The notes: generated by a model from the letters alone, not told the origin. Shown: positions 1 to 10,031, counted from the first letter of the stretch. The stretch: DNA of 64,000 nucleotides from Sphingopyxis sp. USTB-05 (GCF_023822045.1 NZ_CP084712.1:1116001-1180000), one strand, 5' to 3'. Program-made: numbers and translations.

Positions 1-701
1 TTACGCGGCAGGTCGGTGACGGCGCGGCAGCCGGTGTGATTGATCGAGATCGGTGCCTTTGACGCGCGCGCGGCCTCGAGGCAGGTCTTCTCGCCGCTGT
101 GCGACAGGTCGACGATCATCTTTTGCGCATTGAGACGTTCGATCACCTCGCGCCCAAAGGGCGTCAGGCCGCGATTGTCCGGCGCCATCGATCCGTCGCC
201 GAGCTGGTTCGCGGGATTATAGGTGAGCTGGAAGATGCGCACGCCCATGTTGGCAAAGATGTCGACGCGGCCCGCGTCCTTGCCCATCATCGCACCATTC
301 TGGAAGCCATAGATGATCCCGATTTTCTTTTCGGCCTTGGCGCGGCGGATGTCGGCGGCGCTCAATATCTTGATCAGGTCACGCGGATAGCGGCGCAGCA
401 GCATGTCCATTTCGGCGACGTCGGCGACGCTTTTTTCGAACGGATCTGCCGGACCCGCGACATAGCCGAGCGTGCAGTTGATCGCGGTGATCCCAGAGGC
501 ATGCCCCTCGGCCAATACGCGCGGCGAAAAGGGGTCGGGGGCATCGCGTATGTTGGGGTCGGCAAGCCCGCCGAGCGCATTCACGATCACCCATTTGCGG
601 CTGTCTGGTGCCGCGGCGGCGCGCGCCGCAGCAGCAGGCAGCAACGATGTCGCGGCGAGGCCCGCCGCACCTGCCAATATTGCGCGCCGGTCAATCGTCA
701 T
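1..701 (-). CDS. M19 membrane-dipeptidase-like protein (3' end outside window)
   Basis: The first 233 residues are visible. A twin-arginine-like or Sec export signal (DRRAILAGAAG and an Ala-rich stretch) covers about residues 3-31. The rest follows the peptidase M19 (renal dipeptidase) fold: VDLSH (His201) and INHTG (His222) match the second-metal histidines. The first-metal motif, normally GHND, reads VIVNALGG at 38-45, and the bridging glutamate is Gln134. The ATG at 701 overlaps the end of the upstream amidohydrolase by 11 bases, so both belong to one minus-strand operon behind a TonB receptor. M19 enzymes cleave dipeptides, often with a D-residue; with three metal ligands lost the activity is uncertain. 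Confidence 0.8.
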   Translation of the reverse strand, partial: MTIDRRAILAGAAGLAATSLLPAAAARAAAAPDSRKWVIVNALGGLADPNIRDAPDPFSPRVLAEGHASGITAINCTLGYVAGPADPFEKSVADVAEMDMLLRRYPRDLIKILSAADIRRAKAEKKIGIIYGFQNGAMMGKDAGRVDIFANMGVRIFQLTYNPANQLGDGSMAPDNRGLTPFGREVIERLNAQKMIVDLSHSGEKTCLEAARASKAPISINHTGCRAVTDLPR

Positions 702-2070
702 TTCCAAGCTCCTTCGCCGTCGGTGCGACATAGTCGGCGCGCCGATATTCGCGGCCGCGCTTCACCGTCATTTCGATTTGTTCGATATTGTTGATATCCG
801 CGAGCGGATCGGCCGCGAGCACGACGAAATTCGCGAGCTTTCCGGGCTCGATCGATCCCATATCCTTGTCCCGGCCCGCCGCGCGCGCGCCGACGAGCGT
901 CGCCGAATGAATGACCGCGATCGGCGGCATGCCGACGTCGTGCGCCAGATAACGAAGCTCGGCATGGACTTCGGGCCAGGGATTGCTGGCGGGATCGACG
1001 AAATCGGTGCCAGTGGAAATCGGCAGGCCCGCCCGCCACGCCTGCTGGGTCAGGCGGATCGTCTGCGCGCCGCTGCAGCGGAGCGGTTTCGCTTTCGGAT
1101 CGGCCTTGCGCGCGGCTTCGAATTTCACGAACAGGCTGCCGGTCGCGTCGAGGATCGTGCCTCGCCTCAGCATCGCGTCGAAGAGGCGGGCGACGACCGG
1201 ATCGTCGCCGTTCGCCGCGAGGCGTGCCTCGTCGACAGGGGTGCGGTCCTGATAGGCAGCGAGCATTTCAGGCTGCGCTTCGTAACCGAGGTAACAGACA
1301 TGGCTGATCGAATCGGCGCCCGCCGCGATGACGTCGGCGGGGCGGGCAGGGAAGACCGCGCTGTGCGCCCAGATCATCAGCTTCTGGCGATGTGCTTCGG
1401 TAGTGATCGCCTTGACGCGCTCGGCGGGCAGGTTGGCGTAAATCTTGATCGCGCTCGCCGACGTGCCGCGCGCCAAGGTGACCGCCGCGCGCAGATCGGT
1501 CTTTTTGTCGATCGCCTGCATCCAGGGTGCCGTGCCCGGCGTGAAACCACGGCTGACCGCAAGAACGCGGGGATCCTCGAAAAAAGATGGCCCGGCCATC
1601 AACGCGGCATAATAGATGTCGGGCGCGGGTATTTCGCCGACCAGCGACGCGCGCGAAAGCTCGCCCACCGCGCGCAGGTCATCAGCCATGTCGCGCACCG
1701 CGGTCACTCCGCCATAGAGCTGGCGGCGCAGGATCGCTTCGGCGCGCACGCGGTTGGGCGGGGTCGCGAGATGGACGTGGCTGTCGATCAGCCCGGGAAT
1801 CACAAAGCGGCCTGACAGATCGACGCGGCGGGCGCCGCTCGCCTGCGACGCCAGAGCGCCATGCGCGCCGATTGCCACGATCCGTTCGCCGTCGATCAGG
1901 ATATCCTGATCGCGGCGGGCCGGACCACCGGTGCCATCGATTACCGTCGCATTGGCATAAATGATCTGTTCGGCCGCCGCCGGAGGCGTCGCCGCAACCA
2001 GCGAAGCGGCAAGGCCAAGCGACTGAAAGGCAGCGACGAGCGCCGGCGAGCGTGAGCGGACCGATGTCAT
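691..2070 (-). CDS. secreted amidohydrolase, imidazolonepropionase-like
   Basis: This 459-residue protein has an N-terminal signal peptide (about 1-33) and a metal-dependent amidohydrolase TIM barrel. DSHVH (His98, His100) is the first metal motif. A lysine in IKIYANL, histidines in IWAHS and ISHVC, and the aspartate in STGTD complete a normal active site. The family hydrolyses cyclic amides, Xaa-Pro peptides or related C-N bonds; the substrate cannot be read from sequence. It follows the TonB receptor by 84 bases and overlaps the M19 gene, suggesting joint import and periplasmic hydrolysis of one compound. Confidence 0.85.
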   Translation of the reverse strand: MTSVRSRSPALVAAFQSLGLAASLVAATPPAAAEQIIYANATVIDGTGGPARRDQDILIDGERIVAIGAHGALASQASGARRVDLSGRFVIPGLIDSHVHLATPPNRVRAEAILRRQLYGGVTAVRDMADDLRAVGELSRASLVGEIPAPDIYYAALMAGPSFFEDPRVLAVSRGFTPGTAPWMQAIDKKTDLRAAVTLARGTSASAIKIYANLPAERVKAITTEAHRQKLMIWAHSAVFPARPADVIAAGADSISHVCYLGYEAQPEMLAAYQDRTPVDEARLAANGDDPVVARLFDAMLRRGTILDATGSLFVKFEAARKADPKAKPLRCSGAQTIRLTQQAWRAGLPISTGTDFVDPASNPWPEVHAELRYLAHDVGMPPIAVIHSATLVGARAAGRDKDMGSIEPGKLANFVVLAADPLADINNIEQIEMTVKRGREYRRADYVAPTAKELGNDD

Positions 2071-2154
2071 GCGCTCGTCGCTAGCGTCCTCATTTCATGT
2101 CCGCAATCGCCGGGCATCCGCAATCGGCGAAAAGCGATCTTCGTCGCCCTTTTC

Positions 2155-4290
2155 TCAGAATGCGTATCTCAGGGTCACTCGCGCATTTCTCGGTTCGCCA
2201 TAGACGAAGCCAGGGAACCAGACGTTGCCGCTGAAAAAGCGCTTGTCGAAAAGATTGTCGACATTGACCTGTAGCGACAGTGCCTCGGTGAGGTCGTAGC
2301 GCGCCATGATATTGGCGATGGCATAAGCTGGCTGACCGATCCGCTCCTCGACATTCGTGCCGGGATTGACGGCGGTCACCGGCGGGCGGCTTTCCCATTT
2401 TACCGCGCCGCCGACGCTCAGGCCGTCGAGCGTTCCGGTAAAATCATATCTGGTTGCGAAGTTGAACGCGCGGCGCGGTTGATGCGCGAGTACCTGCGCG
2501 CCATCGGCGTCCTTTGCGCTATAGTCGCTCCAACCGGCGCTGACGTCCCATTGCGGTGTGATCTTGCCGACGATTTCCAGCTCATAGCCTTTTGCGACGG
2601 TTCCCTTCATGCCGCGATAGGCCGTGAGGGGAGTGCCGGGGATCAGTCCGTCGGCGACCGCAAGATTGTCCTGTTCGATACGATAGACCGAAACCGTCGC
2701 AAGGAGCTGGCCATCGAGCAGCAGAGCCTTCAGTCCGGCTTCATAGTTGCTGCCCTCAAGCGGATCGATCAGGCGGTTGTTGCGGTCGCGCAGATTGCCC
2801 TGCGGCTTGAAGATATTGGTGTAGCTTGCATAGGCGGACAGATTGTCCGTGACGTTATAGACCAGTCCGACATAAGGCGTGATCTGGCCCTTGTACGACA
2901 GGCTATAGGGCGAACCAAATTTGCTCTCATGCTCGTTGCGCTTGTAATAGCTGACGCGCCCGCCGCCGATGAGCTTCAGCCCGCCGATCAGGCTGATCCG
3001 CGTCGAGGCATAAACCGCTGCCTGCGTGGTGTTGCCGAATCCGGACATGTCGTAGCGCTCGCCCCATTCTGGCTCGGCGAGCCGGCCATCGAAGCTGTTG
3101 AAGTCGTCGATCGGGTCGATCGCGATCGGATCGCGGTTCGTCCAGCCGTCATCGACCCGGCTCGCCATCGCGCCGAACGCGAGGTCGTGCTGGCCGCCCA
3201 GCAGCGCGAAGCTGCCATTGGCCTGGATGCTGGTGTGCCATTGTTCGGGGCTGGTCTTGTACCAGTAACCCGACGTGCCGACGCCTGCGCCGGTAATGCG
3301 GTCCGGTAGGCCGTCGAGCCACAGCAGCTTCGAATTTTCGATTCCCTTGTGATAGGCGATGTCGCCGCGGATTTCCCAGTCGCCGCCCAATTTATGCTTC
3401 AGCGTGGCAAAGGCAGAAATCTCGGTGGTATTCCAGAGCCCCCAGTCGGTGCCCGTGGTCTTGGAGCGCGGCCAGTCGGTGCGCGTGCCGTCGCTGTACC
3501 AATAGGGTAATTGCGCCCACATGATCCCGTCGCGCTCGTCGCGCTGATAGCTTGCGCCGATGGACAGGGTCGTACGGTCGCCAAGATCGGCGTCGATCAC
3601 GCCATAGAGAAGGAGGCCCTTCTTCTTTTCCAGATCGACGAAACTGTCCTGCGTATAGGCCTGAGCAACAGCGCGCGCACGCACCGTCCCCGCCGCATTG
3701 AGGGGCGATTGGATGTCGAGGGTAGCGGCGAAGCGGTCCCATGATCCGGCTTCAAGGCTGATATTGCCCGCGAATTCCTGTTCGGTGGCATGTTTGCGGA
3801 TCAGGTTGACGACCGCCGACGGATCGCCAGCCCCCTGCATCAGACCCGCGGCGCCGCGCACCAGGTCCACGCGCTCATATTGCGCCGTGCTGGTCTCGCC
3901 AAAGCCGACATTGCCGTTGGCGAACGGTGCGCCATCGAGCTGGAAATTCTGGACTTCGAAACCGCGGGCGGTGATTGCGCTGCGTCCACGATCAACGTCC
4001 TTCTTGGAAATGCCGACGGTAAAGTCGAGCGCATCGTTGATCGTGTTGAACGCCTGATCCTTCATCTGTTGCTGCGTGATGACGCTGATCGTTTGTGGCG
4101 TTTCAAGCGGCGAGAGCGGAAGCCCCGTCGCGGCGGTGGGCTGATCGGTCCGGCCATAGCCAGTCACGACGATGGTATCGTTGGTCTCGTCGTCGGTCGG
4201 CAGGGGCGACGTGTCTTGCTGCGCGAGGGCAAATGTCGAGGTGCACAGAAATGCCGATCCGGTCAGCAGAAAACGAATGGAACGGCGCAT
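2155..4290 (-). CDS. TonB-dependent siderophore-type receptor
   Basis: The 711-residue protein starts with a signal peptide (to about Ala23). A TonB-box/plug entry follows (TIVVTGYG, then ETPQTISVITQQQMKDQ), then a 22-strand-type barrel ending in the aromatic terminus LRYAF. Plug features such as RGF, LDGAPF and VRGAAGLMQGAGDPSAVVN resemble hydroxamate-siderophore receptors of the FhuE/FpvA kind. It would import a ferric chelate across the outer membrane. It is the first gene of a minus-strand operon with two hydrolases, and a Fur-like palindrome lies about 50 bases upstream. A peptide-like chelator would fit the neighbours, but this is inference. Confidence 0.88.
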   Translation of the reverse strand: MRRSIRFLLTGSAFLCTSTFALAQQDTSPLPTDDETNDTIVVTGYGRTDQPTAATGLPLSPLETPQTISVITQQQMKDQAFNTINDALDFTVGISKKDVDRGRSAITARGFEVQNFQLDGAPFANGNVGFGETSTAQYERVDLVRGAAGLMQGAGDPSAVVNLIRKHATEQEFAGNISLEAGSWDRFAATLDIQSPLNAAGTVRARAVAQAYTQDSFVDLEKKKGLLLYGVIDADLGDRTTLSIGASYQRDERDGIMWAQLPYWYSDGTRTDWPRSKTTGTDWGLWNTTEISAFATLKHKLGGDWEIRGDIAYHKGIENSKLLWLDGLPDRITGAGVGTSGYWYKTSPEQWHTSIQANGSFALLGGQHDLAFGAMASRVDDGWTNRDPIAIDPIDDFNSFDGRLAEPEWGERYDMSGFGNTTQAAVYASTRISLIGGLKLIGGGRVSYYKRNEHESKFGSPYSLSYKGQITPYVGLVYNVTDNLSAYASYTNIFKPQGNLRDRNNRLIDPLEGSNYEAGLKALLLDGQLLATVSVYRIEQDNLAVADGLIPGTPLTAYRGMKGTVAKGYELEIVGKITPQWDVSAGWSDYSAKDADGAQVLAHQPRRAFNFATRYDFTGTLDGLSVGGAVKWESRPPVTAVNPGTNVEERIGQPAYAIANIMARYDLTEALSLQVNVDNLFDKRFFSGNVWFPGFVYGEPRNARVTLRYAF

Positions 4291-4586
4291 CTTTTTCCCC
4301 TTTGTTGGCGGCTGGGCCGCGTCGGTGATGCGCCACTAGTGAGATTAACTCGCATTTGCAATATCGGAGAGCCGCGATTTTTAGGCATGCGTCCCGCGCT
4401 TGCGTTGGTTCTGACAGGCCAAAGGTCTCGGCGGACGCCTGTTAAGCCGTGCGTTAATATGATACCGGTGGCATTCGAATCCGAAATTTTCTGAGCCGAC
4501 GCGGCCATAAGTCGTGCGGCATGACTGCCTGATCTCCCCCGTGGGCGCCCGCGCCCATCGGCAAACAGAAACAGAAACGGAGGACC
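4291..4586. other. divergent promoter region, TonB receptor / paoABC
   Basis: These 296 bases separate the TonB receptor start from paoA. They hold a Fur-like imperfect palindrome near the receptor and a Shine-Dalgarno sequence (CGGAGG, ending 4583) for paoA. I see no convincing further gene or RNA in them. Confidence 0.5.
4340..4354 (-). promoter_or_regulatory. possible Fur-type operator
   Basis: TGAGATTAACTCGCA is an imperfect inverted repeat (TGnGAnTTAAnTCnCA) in an AT-rich patch about 50 bases upstream of the siderophore-type receptor. Iron-responsive operators of this general look are expected there. The match is by eye only. Confidence 0.3.
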
Positions 4587-5231
4587 ATGATGCAAACTCC
4601 AGAAGAATATGAGCTGTCCCGGCGTGGCGTGCTGGTGGGCGGTGCGGCATCGGTCGCCACGGTGACATTCGTCCCAATTGGAACGGCGACCGCAGCCGGA
4701 TCGGCGGCCAAGGCTCCGCCGACTGCCAAAGTCGCCTTTGAGGTCAACGGCGCGGCGCGCGAGCTCGATCTCGACACCCGGACATCGTTGCTCGACGCGC
4801 TGCGCGAGCATCTGCACCTGACGGGGACGAAGAAGGGATGCGATCACGGCCAGTGCGGCGCATGTACCGTGATCGTCGACGGGCGGCGGATCAATAGCTG
4901 CCTGACGCTCGCAGTGATGCATGAGGGCGACAAGATTACGACGATCGAAGGTCTCGGTACGCCGGATAAGATGCACGCTATGCAGGACGCATTCGTGACG
5001 CACGACGGCTATCAATGCGGCTATTGCACCCCGGGCCAAATCTGTTCGGCGGTCGCGGTGCTCGACGAGATCAAGGCGGGCATTCCGAGCCATGTCACGG
5101 CGGACCTGGGCGCCGCACCGACGGTGACGAAGGTCGAACTGCGCGAGCGGATGAGCGGCAATATCTGCCGCTGCGGCGCCTATTCGAATATCATCGATGC
5201 GATCACCGATGTGGCGGGAGTGAAAGCATGA
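4587..5231 (+). CDS. paoA: aldehyde oxidase iron-sulfur subunit PaoA-like
   Basis: This 214-residue protein carries a Tat signal (SRRGVLVGG, residues 11-19), so it is predicted to be periplasmic. A plant-type [2Fe-2S] domain follows with Cys85, Cys90, Cys93 and Cys105, then a second [2Fe-2S] domain with Cys144/Cys147 and Cys194/Cys196. It is the small electron-transfer subunit of a xanthine-oxidase-family molybdoenzyme. Two in-frame ATGs (4587, 4590) follow a good CGGAGG. The stop overlaps the paoB start as ATGA. Gene order and the Tat signal match the PaoABC aldehyde oxidoreductase, which detoxifies aromatic aldehydes in E. coli. Confidence 0.88.
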   Translation: MMQTPEEYELSRRGVLVGGAASVATVTFVPIGTATAAGSAAKAPPTAKVAFEVNGAARELDLDTRTSLLDALREHLHLTGTKKGCDHGQCGACTVIVDGRRINSCLTLAVMHEGDKITTIEGLGTPDKMHAMQDAFVTHDGYQCGYCTPGQICSAVAVLDEIKAGIPSHVTADLGAAPTVTKVELRERMSGNICRCGAYSNIIDAITDVAGVKA

Positions 5232-6178
5232 AAAGCTTTACCTACGAACGCGTCGATAGCGCGGCTGCTGCAACAGCCGCCTTTGCCCGGACGCCGGGGG
5301 CGCGTTTCATCGCTGGCGGAACCAACCTGCTCGACCTGATGAAGCTCGAGATCGAAGCACCGCAGCACCTGATCGACGTCAGCCGCGTCGCGCTCGACAA
5401 GATCGAGGCGACGCCCGAAGGCGGCATCCGCATTGGTGCGATGGTGCGCAACACCGATCTCGCGAGCGACGCCCGCGTGCGACGTGATTATGGTCTGCTG
5501 ACGCGCGCGCTGGTCGCAGGCGCGTCGGGGCAATTGCGCAACAAGGCGACGACCGCGGGTAATCTGCTCCAACGGACTCGCTGCCCCTATTTTTACGACA
5601 CCAATCAGCCGTGCAACAAGCGCAAGCCTGGCAGTGGCTGTGCCGCGATCGGCGGCTTCAACCGGCTGCATGCGGTTGTCGGCGCCAGCGACGCTTGTAT
5701 TGCGACGCACCCCAGCGACATGGCCGTGGCAATGCGTGCGCTCGATGCTGCGATCGAGACGGTCGACGCGGCGGGCAAGGTGCGCGCGATCCCCATCGCC
5801 GATTTCTATCGGGCGCCGGGCAAAACGCCGCATCTGGAGACGGTTTTGGCGCCGGGTGAGCTGATCACTGCGGTCACGCTGCCGAAGCCTGTCGGCGGCA
5901 CGCATATCTATCACAAGGTTCGTGACCGCGCGTCCTATGCCTTTGCGCTGATTTCGGTCGGAGTGATCGTTCAGCCAGACGGCACCGGGCGCGTCGCTCT
6001 CGGCGGGGTCGGTTACAAGCCGTGGCGCGTCGAAGCGGCCGAGGCGGCGCTACCGCGCGGCGCGAAGCCGGTTGCGGGCGGACTGCTCGCGGGCGCCAAG
6101 ACGACGCACGAAAACGCCTATAAGCTGCCCCTTGTCGAGCGCACGCTCGCCGGGGTGCTGGCGCAAGCGAGGGGCTGA
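5228..6178 (+). CDS. paoB: aldehyde oxidase FAD subunit PaoB-like
   Basis: This 316-residue FAD-binding subunit starts at the ATG that overlaps the paoA stop. [12 protein letters not shown] (27-38) is the FAD-pyrophosphate signature, and TTAGN at 108-112 a second FAD contact. An insertion supplies four cysteines, Cys119, Cys129, Cys138 and Cys157. This is the hallmark of the PaoB type, which binds an extra [4Fe-4S] cluster absent from ordinary xanthine dehydrogenases. It passes electrons from the molybdenum site via PaoA to an acceptor. Confidence 0.88.
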   Translation: MKSFTYERVDSAAAATAAFARTPGARFIAGGTNLLDLMKLEIEAPQHLIDVSRVALDKIEATPEGGIRIGAMVRNTDLASDARVRRDYGLLTRALVAGASGQLRNKATTAGNLLQRTRCPYFYDTNQPCNKRKPGSGCAAIGGFNRLHAVVGASDACIATHPSDMAVAMRALDAAIETVDAAGKVRAIPIADFYRAPGKTPHLETVLAPGELITAVTLPKPVGGTHIYHKVRDRASYAFALISVGVIVQPDGTGRVALGGVGYKPWRVEAAEAALPRGAKPVAGGLLAGAKTTHENAYKLPLVERTLAGVLAQARG

Positions 6179-6181
6179 GCC

Positions 6182-8383
6182 ATGAAATTCGACACGCCCG
6201 CAACGACCAACCCGATCGATCAGATGAAGATCGTCGGCAAACCCACCAACCGCATCGAGGGCCCGCTAAAGACGACCGGCACCGCGCCCTATGCGTATGA
6301 GCGCCACGATGTCGCGGCGAACCAGGCCTATGGCTATGTCGTCGGATCGGCGATCGCCAAGGGGCGGATTGCGTCGATGAACCTCGATGAAGCCAAAGCG
6401 GCGCCGGGCGTCGTCGCGATCGTTACCGCCGACAATGCGGGCAAGCTGACGAAGGGCGATTTCAACACCGCCAAATTGCTCGGTGGACCCGCGGTCGATC
6501 ATTATCATCAGGCGATCGCGCTGGTGGTCGCCAACAGCTTCGAACAGGCGCGGGCCGCCGCTTCGCTCGTTCGCGTAGAATATGCGCGTGAAAAGGGCGC
6601 TTTCGATCTCGCCGCCGCGATCGATACCGCGATCAAGCCTAAAGCATCCTTCGGAACCGAGCCGGACAGCGCCGTGGGCGATTTTGCCTCAGCTTTTGCC
6701 GCGGCGCCCGTTCAGCTCGATGCGCGCTATACGACCCCCGATCACAGCCATGCGATGATGGAGCCCCACGCGACGATCGCTGCGTGGGAAGGCGACAAGC
6801 TGACCGTGTGGACGTCAAACCAGATGATCGCCTGGTCGGTCGGCGACATGGCGAAGACGCTTGGCATGCCGAAAGAGAATATCCGCTTCGACTCGCCCTA
6901 TATCGGCGGCGGTTTCGGTGGGAAATTGTTCAATCGCGCCGACGTGCTGCTCGCCGCGCTGGGTGCCAAAATAGCAAAAAGGCCTGTGAAGGTCGCGCTT
7001 CCGCGGCCGCTGATGATCAACAACACGACGCACCGCCCAGCGACGATCCAGCGCGTTCGGCTCGGCGCGACGGCGGATGGCAAGATGACCGCGATCGGGC
7101 ACGAAAGCTGGTCGGGCGATCTGCCCGGTGGCGGCCCGGAAACTGCGGTAGCGCAGACACGCCTGCTTTATGCCGGCGAAAATCGCATGACCGCGATGCG
7201 TCTGGCGGTGCTTGATCTGCCCGAAGGCAATGCGATGCGCGCGCCGGGCGAAGCGCCGGGACTGATGGCGCTCGAAATCGCGGTCGATGAATTGGCCGAA
7301 AAGCTGGGCATGGATCCAATCGCGTTGCGCGTTCTGAACGACACGCAGGTCGACCCCGAAAAACCGAGCCGCCCTTTTTCACAGCGCCAGCTCAATAAAT
7401 GCCTGGAGACCGGCGCCGAAAAGTTCGGCTGGAGCAAGCGCGCCAAGCCCGGTGCCACGCGCGACGGCCGGTGGCTGGTCGGCATGGGGGTCGCCGCGGC
7501 GTTCCGTAACAACCTCAACGGACCATCGGCGGCGCGTGTCCGCCTTGCTAAATCGGGGATCGTCACGGTTGAGACCGACATGACCGATATCGGTACCGGC
7601 AGTTATACGATCATTGCGCAGACCGCCGCCGAAATGATGGGCGTGCCGCTCGAAACGGTCGTCGTGAAGCTCGGCGATTCCGCCTTTCCCGTGTCGGCCG
7701 GTTCGGGGGGACAGTGGGGCGCGAACAGTTCGACCGCCGGCGTCTATGCCGCCTGCGTGAAACTGCGCGAAGCCGTGATTCAGAAGCTCGGCCTGTCATC
7801 CGACGCGGTCTTCGCCGATGGCAAGGTCAAAGCCGGACGGCGGAGCATTGCGCTCGGCGATGCGGCGGCCGGCGGCGAACTCGTCGCCGAGGACAATATG
7901 GAATATGGCGACCTCGCCGAGAAATTTCAGCAATCGACTTTTGGCGCGCATTTCGTCGAGGTGGGCGTCGATGCGATGACCGGGGAAATCCGCGTCCGCC
8001 GGATGCTGGCGGTCTGCGCCGCCGGTCGTATCCTCAACCCCAAGGCGGCACGGAGCCAGGTGATCGGCGCGATGACGATGGGCGCCGGTGCAGCGTTGAT
8101 GGAGGAACTCGCGGTCGACAAACGCTTCGGCTTCTTCGTAAATCACGATCTCGCCGGCTATGAAGTCCCCGTCCATGCCGACATTCCGCATCAGGAAGTG
8201 ATCTTCCTAGACGAAGCCGATCCGACGACGTCGCCGATGAAGGCGAAGGGCGTCGGCGAACTCGGCATCTGCGGTGTCGCCGCGGCGGTCGCGAACGCGG
8301 TTTATAACGCCACGGGTGCGCGAGTACGCAACTATCCTATCACCCTCGACAAAATCATCGACAGACTGCCGGAGATGACGTGA
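6182..8383 (+). CDS. paoC: aldehyde oxidase molybdenum subunit PaoC-like
   Basis: This 733-residue catalytic subunit belongs to the xanthine oxidase family and binds the molybdopterin cytosine dinucleotide cofactor. The N-terminal a/b hammerhead domain is followed by the molybdopterin domain with YIGGGFGGK and RAPGEAPG. The catalytic glutamate lies in the C-terminal KGVGELGICG. It starts three bases after paoB ends, completing a paoABC operon. It oxidises aldehydes to carboxylic acids; which aldehyde is unknown. A MocA homologue and an XdhC-type gene follow, as expected for cofactor loading. Confidence 0.9.
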   Translation: MKFDTPATTNPIDQMKIVGKPTNRIEGPLKTTGTAPYAYERHDVAANQAYGYVVGSAIAKGRIASMNLDEAKAAPGVVAIVTADNAGKLTKGDFNTAKLLGGPAVDHYHQAIALVVANSFEQARAAASLVRVEYAREKGAFDLAAAIDTAIKPKASFGTEPDSAVGDFASAFAAAPVQLDARYTTPDHSHAMMEPHATIAAWEGDKLTVWTSNQMIAWSVGDMAKTLGMPKENIRFDSPYIGGGFGGKLFNRADVLLAALGAKIAKRPVKVALPRPLMINNTTHRPATIQRVRLGATADGKMTAIGHESWSGDLPGGGPETAVAQTRLLYAGENRMTAMRLAVLDLPEGNAMRAPGEAPGLMALEIAVDELAEKLGMDPIALRVLNDTQVDPEKPSRPFSQRQLNKCLETGAEKFGWSKRAKPGATRDGRWLVGMGVAAAFRNNLNGPSAARVRLAKSGIVTVETDMTDIGTGSYTIIAQTAAEMMGVPLETVVVKLGDSAFPVSAGSGGQWGANSSTAGVYAACVKLREAVIQKLGLSSDAVFADGKVKAGRRSIALGDAAAGGELVAEDNMEYGDLAEKFQQSTFGAHFVEVGVDAMTGEIRVRRMLAVCAAGRILNPKAARSQVIGAMTMGAGAALMEELAVDKRFGFFVNHDLAGYEVPVHADIPHQEVIFLDEADPTTSPMKAKGVGELGICGVAAAVANAVYNATGARVRNYPITLDKIIDRLPEMT

Positions 8384-8399
8384 TCGCGATGTGGTGCGA

Positions 8400-8978
8400 T
8401 CAGTGGCCGGGCAGATCGTCCGGCCGGTCGATATCGAGCAGTTCGTCGGCGCGGGCATGGACGAGTGCGGCCTCGGCCAGCAGGGCTTTTCCGCCGCGGT
8501 CGCCTTCGCCAGCGCATAACCGGTCGAACAGCGCACGGGCGAACAGCGCAGGCGGCATCGTCGCTTCGCCGTCGGTCGATGCCACCACCGGAGCTGCTGA
8601 CGGATCGAAACGCGCGACGACATCACGCAAATGGCCCGTGCTGACGAAGGGCATGTCGGCGAGGCAAACCAGCGCGGCTGTTTCCGGTCCTCGCGCAGCT
8701 TCGGCGATCCCGCATGACAGCGAGTGCGACAACCCGCGTTCAGGATACGGATTGACGACAATCTCGAAACCCCGCGACGCAAGCAATTCTGCGAGCATTC
8801 CGTGGTCATCCGGGCAGACGGCGATGCGCCGTCCTGGCGTGAGTTCGACGATCCGCCGCGCCGCGTGCAGCGCCAACGGCTCGCCCGCGAACGTCGCCAG
8901 CAGCTTGTCGGCTGTCCCGAACCTTCGCGATGCCCCTGCGGCAAGCAGGATGGCGGCGATGTCGCTTGCGTCGCTCAC
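8400..8978 (-). CDS. mocA: molybdenum cofactor cytidylyltransferase, MocA-like
   Basis: This 192-residue protein is a GT-A fold nucleotidyltransferase. LLAAGASRRFG followed by DKLL (11-27) is the nucleotide-binding start, and LADMPF the metal-binding centre. Members next to xanthine-oxidase-family genes transfer CMP to molybdopterin (MocA) and make the cofactor needed by PaoC. It converges on paoC with a 16-base gap and diverges from the xdhC-like gene. A MobA (GMP) or pure sugar-nucleotide role is less likely given the neighbours. Confidence 0.75.
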   Translation of the reverse strand: MSDASDIAAILLAAGASRRFGTADKLLATFAGEPLALHAARRIVELTPGRRIAVCPDDHGMLAELLASRGFEIVVNPYPERGLSHSLSCGIAEAARGPETAALVCLADMPFVSTGHLRDVVARFDPSAAPVVASTDGEATMPPALFARALFDRLCAGEGDRGGKALLAEAALVHARADELLDIDRPDDLPGH

Positions 8979-9035
8979 AAATCACCTCCCGTTCGGCGCC
9001 TCTGGTGCATCCGGAGACTTCAAAGCAAAATACGC

Positions 9036-10031
9036 ATGATAGCAACAACGCCGACGGACATATTGCGCTTTATCCTGCAGCGGGCCGAGGAAGAGGTTGC
9101 GACGATCCTTGTGACCCTGACTGCAATCGAGGGCTCCTCTCCGCGCGCGATCGGCGCCCAGATGGCGGTCGCGGAGGACGGCCGGTATGTCGGGTCCTTT
9201 TCAGGCGGCTGCATCGAGGCGGCGGTCGTTGCAGAGGCGATCGGGACGCTTGCCGACGGACGCGCCCGGCTCGTACGGTTCGGCGTGGGGTCGCCCTATC
9301 TGGACATCCGCCTCCCTTGCGGCGGCGGTATTGATCTCCTGTTCAATCCGCGGCCAGATCGGAAAGCGATCGCCGAAGCGCTGTCGCGGCATGGCCGCCG
9401 TGAAATGGCCGTTCTGCGGCTGGCCGAAGATGGCGTGTGTTCGGATAGTTCGGTCGTCACGCATGCGATCGCCGGCTGGGACCGCGGAAGCTTTCGTGTC
9501 GGTTATGCACCGCCGCTCCGCATCGTCGCGATGGGGCAAGGCGAAGAGCTTACCGCGCTGGCGCGTCTCGCGGCGGCCTTTGGCGCGGAAGTCAGCGTGC
9601 TTTCACCAGACCAACGGGCGCTGGCAGACCTCGATGCCGAGGGTTTCGACACCGTCCGACTAACCACGCGGACGGACTTGCCGTCCCTCTTTACCGATCG
9701 GTGGACCGCGATCATTTCGGTCTTTCACGACCGCGACTGGGAAGAGGAGTTGCTGCCACGCGCGCTCGACCTCCCTTCCTTTTATGTCGGAGCGATCGGT
9801 AGCCAGCGGACGCAGGACGTCCGGCAAAGCGCCTTGCGCGACGCGGGCGTGCCCGAGGAGCTTCGCCGCAAGCTTCGCACGTCGGTCGGGCTGATCCCGG
9901 CGACACGCGACCCGGCCACACTCGCGCTGTCGACCTTGTCGCAGATTGTGCAGGACTATCACCGGCTAGGAGTTGCCGGCGACGATGACGACCATCCGTA
10001 CAGGAATCGAAGCTTAGTCGGCCTCGCTTAG
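9036..10031 (+). CDS. xdhC: XdhC/PaoD-family molybdoenzyme maturation factor
   Basis: Starting at the ATG at 9036 gives 331 residues. An N-terminal XdhC/CoxI domain (GSSPRAIGAQM, SFSGGCIEAAVV) precedes a Rossmann-like XdhC domain with YVGAIGSQR and IPATRDPATLALSTLSQIV near the end. Such proteins bind and insert the sulfurated molybdenum cofactor into xanthine-oxidase-type enzymes; PaoD does this for PaoABC. Its stop overlaps by four bases (TTAG) with the convergent TPR gene. No strong Shine-Dalgarno is visible before 9036. Confidence 0.85.
   Translation: MIATTPTDILRFILQRAEEEVATILVTLTAIEGSSPRAIGAQMAVAEDGRYVGSFSGGCIEAAVVAEAIGTLADGRARLVRFGVGSPYLDIRLPCGGGIDLLFNPRPDRKAIAEALSRHGRREMAVLRLAEDGVCSDSSVVTHAIAGWDRGSFRVGYAPPLRIVAMGQGEELTALARLAAAFGAEVSVLSPDQRALADLDAEGFDTVRLTTRTDLPSLFTDRWTAIISVFHDRDWEEELLPRALDLPSFYVGAIGSQRTQDVRQSALRDAGVPEELRRKLRTSVGLIPATRDPATLALSTLSQIVQDYHRLGVAGDDDDHPYRNRSLVGLA

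Noticed and set aside
472..1815. 447-codon open frame on the plus strand
   Set aside because: It lies opposite the amidohydrolase gene, has no recognisable domain and a shadow-type Arg/Ala-rich composition.
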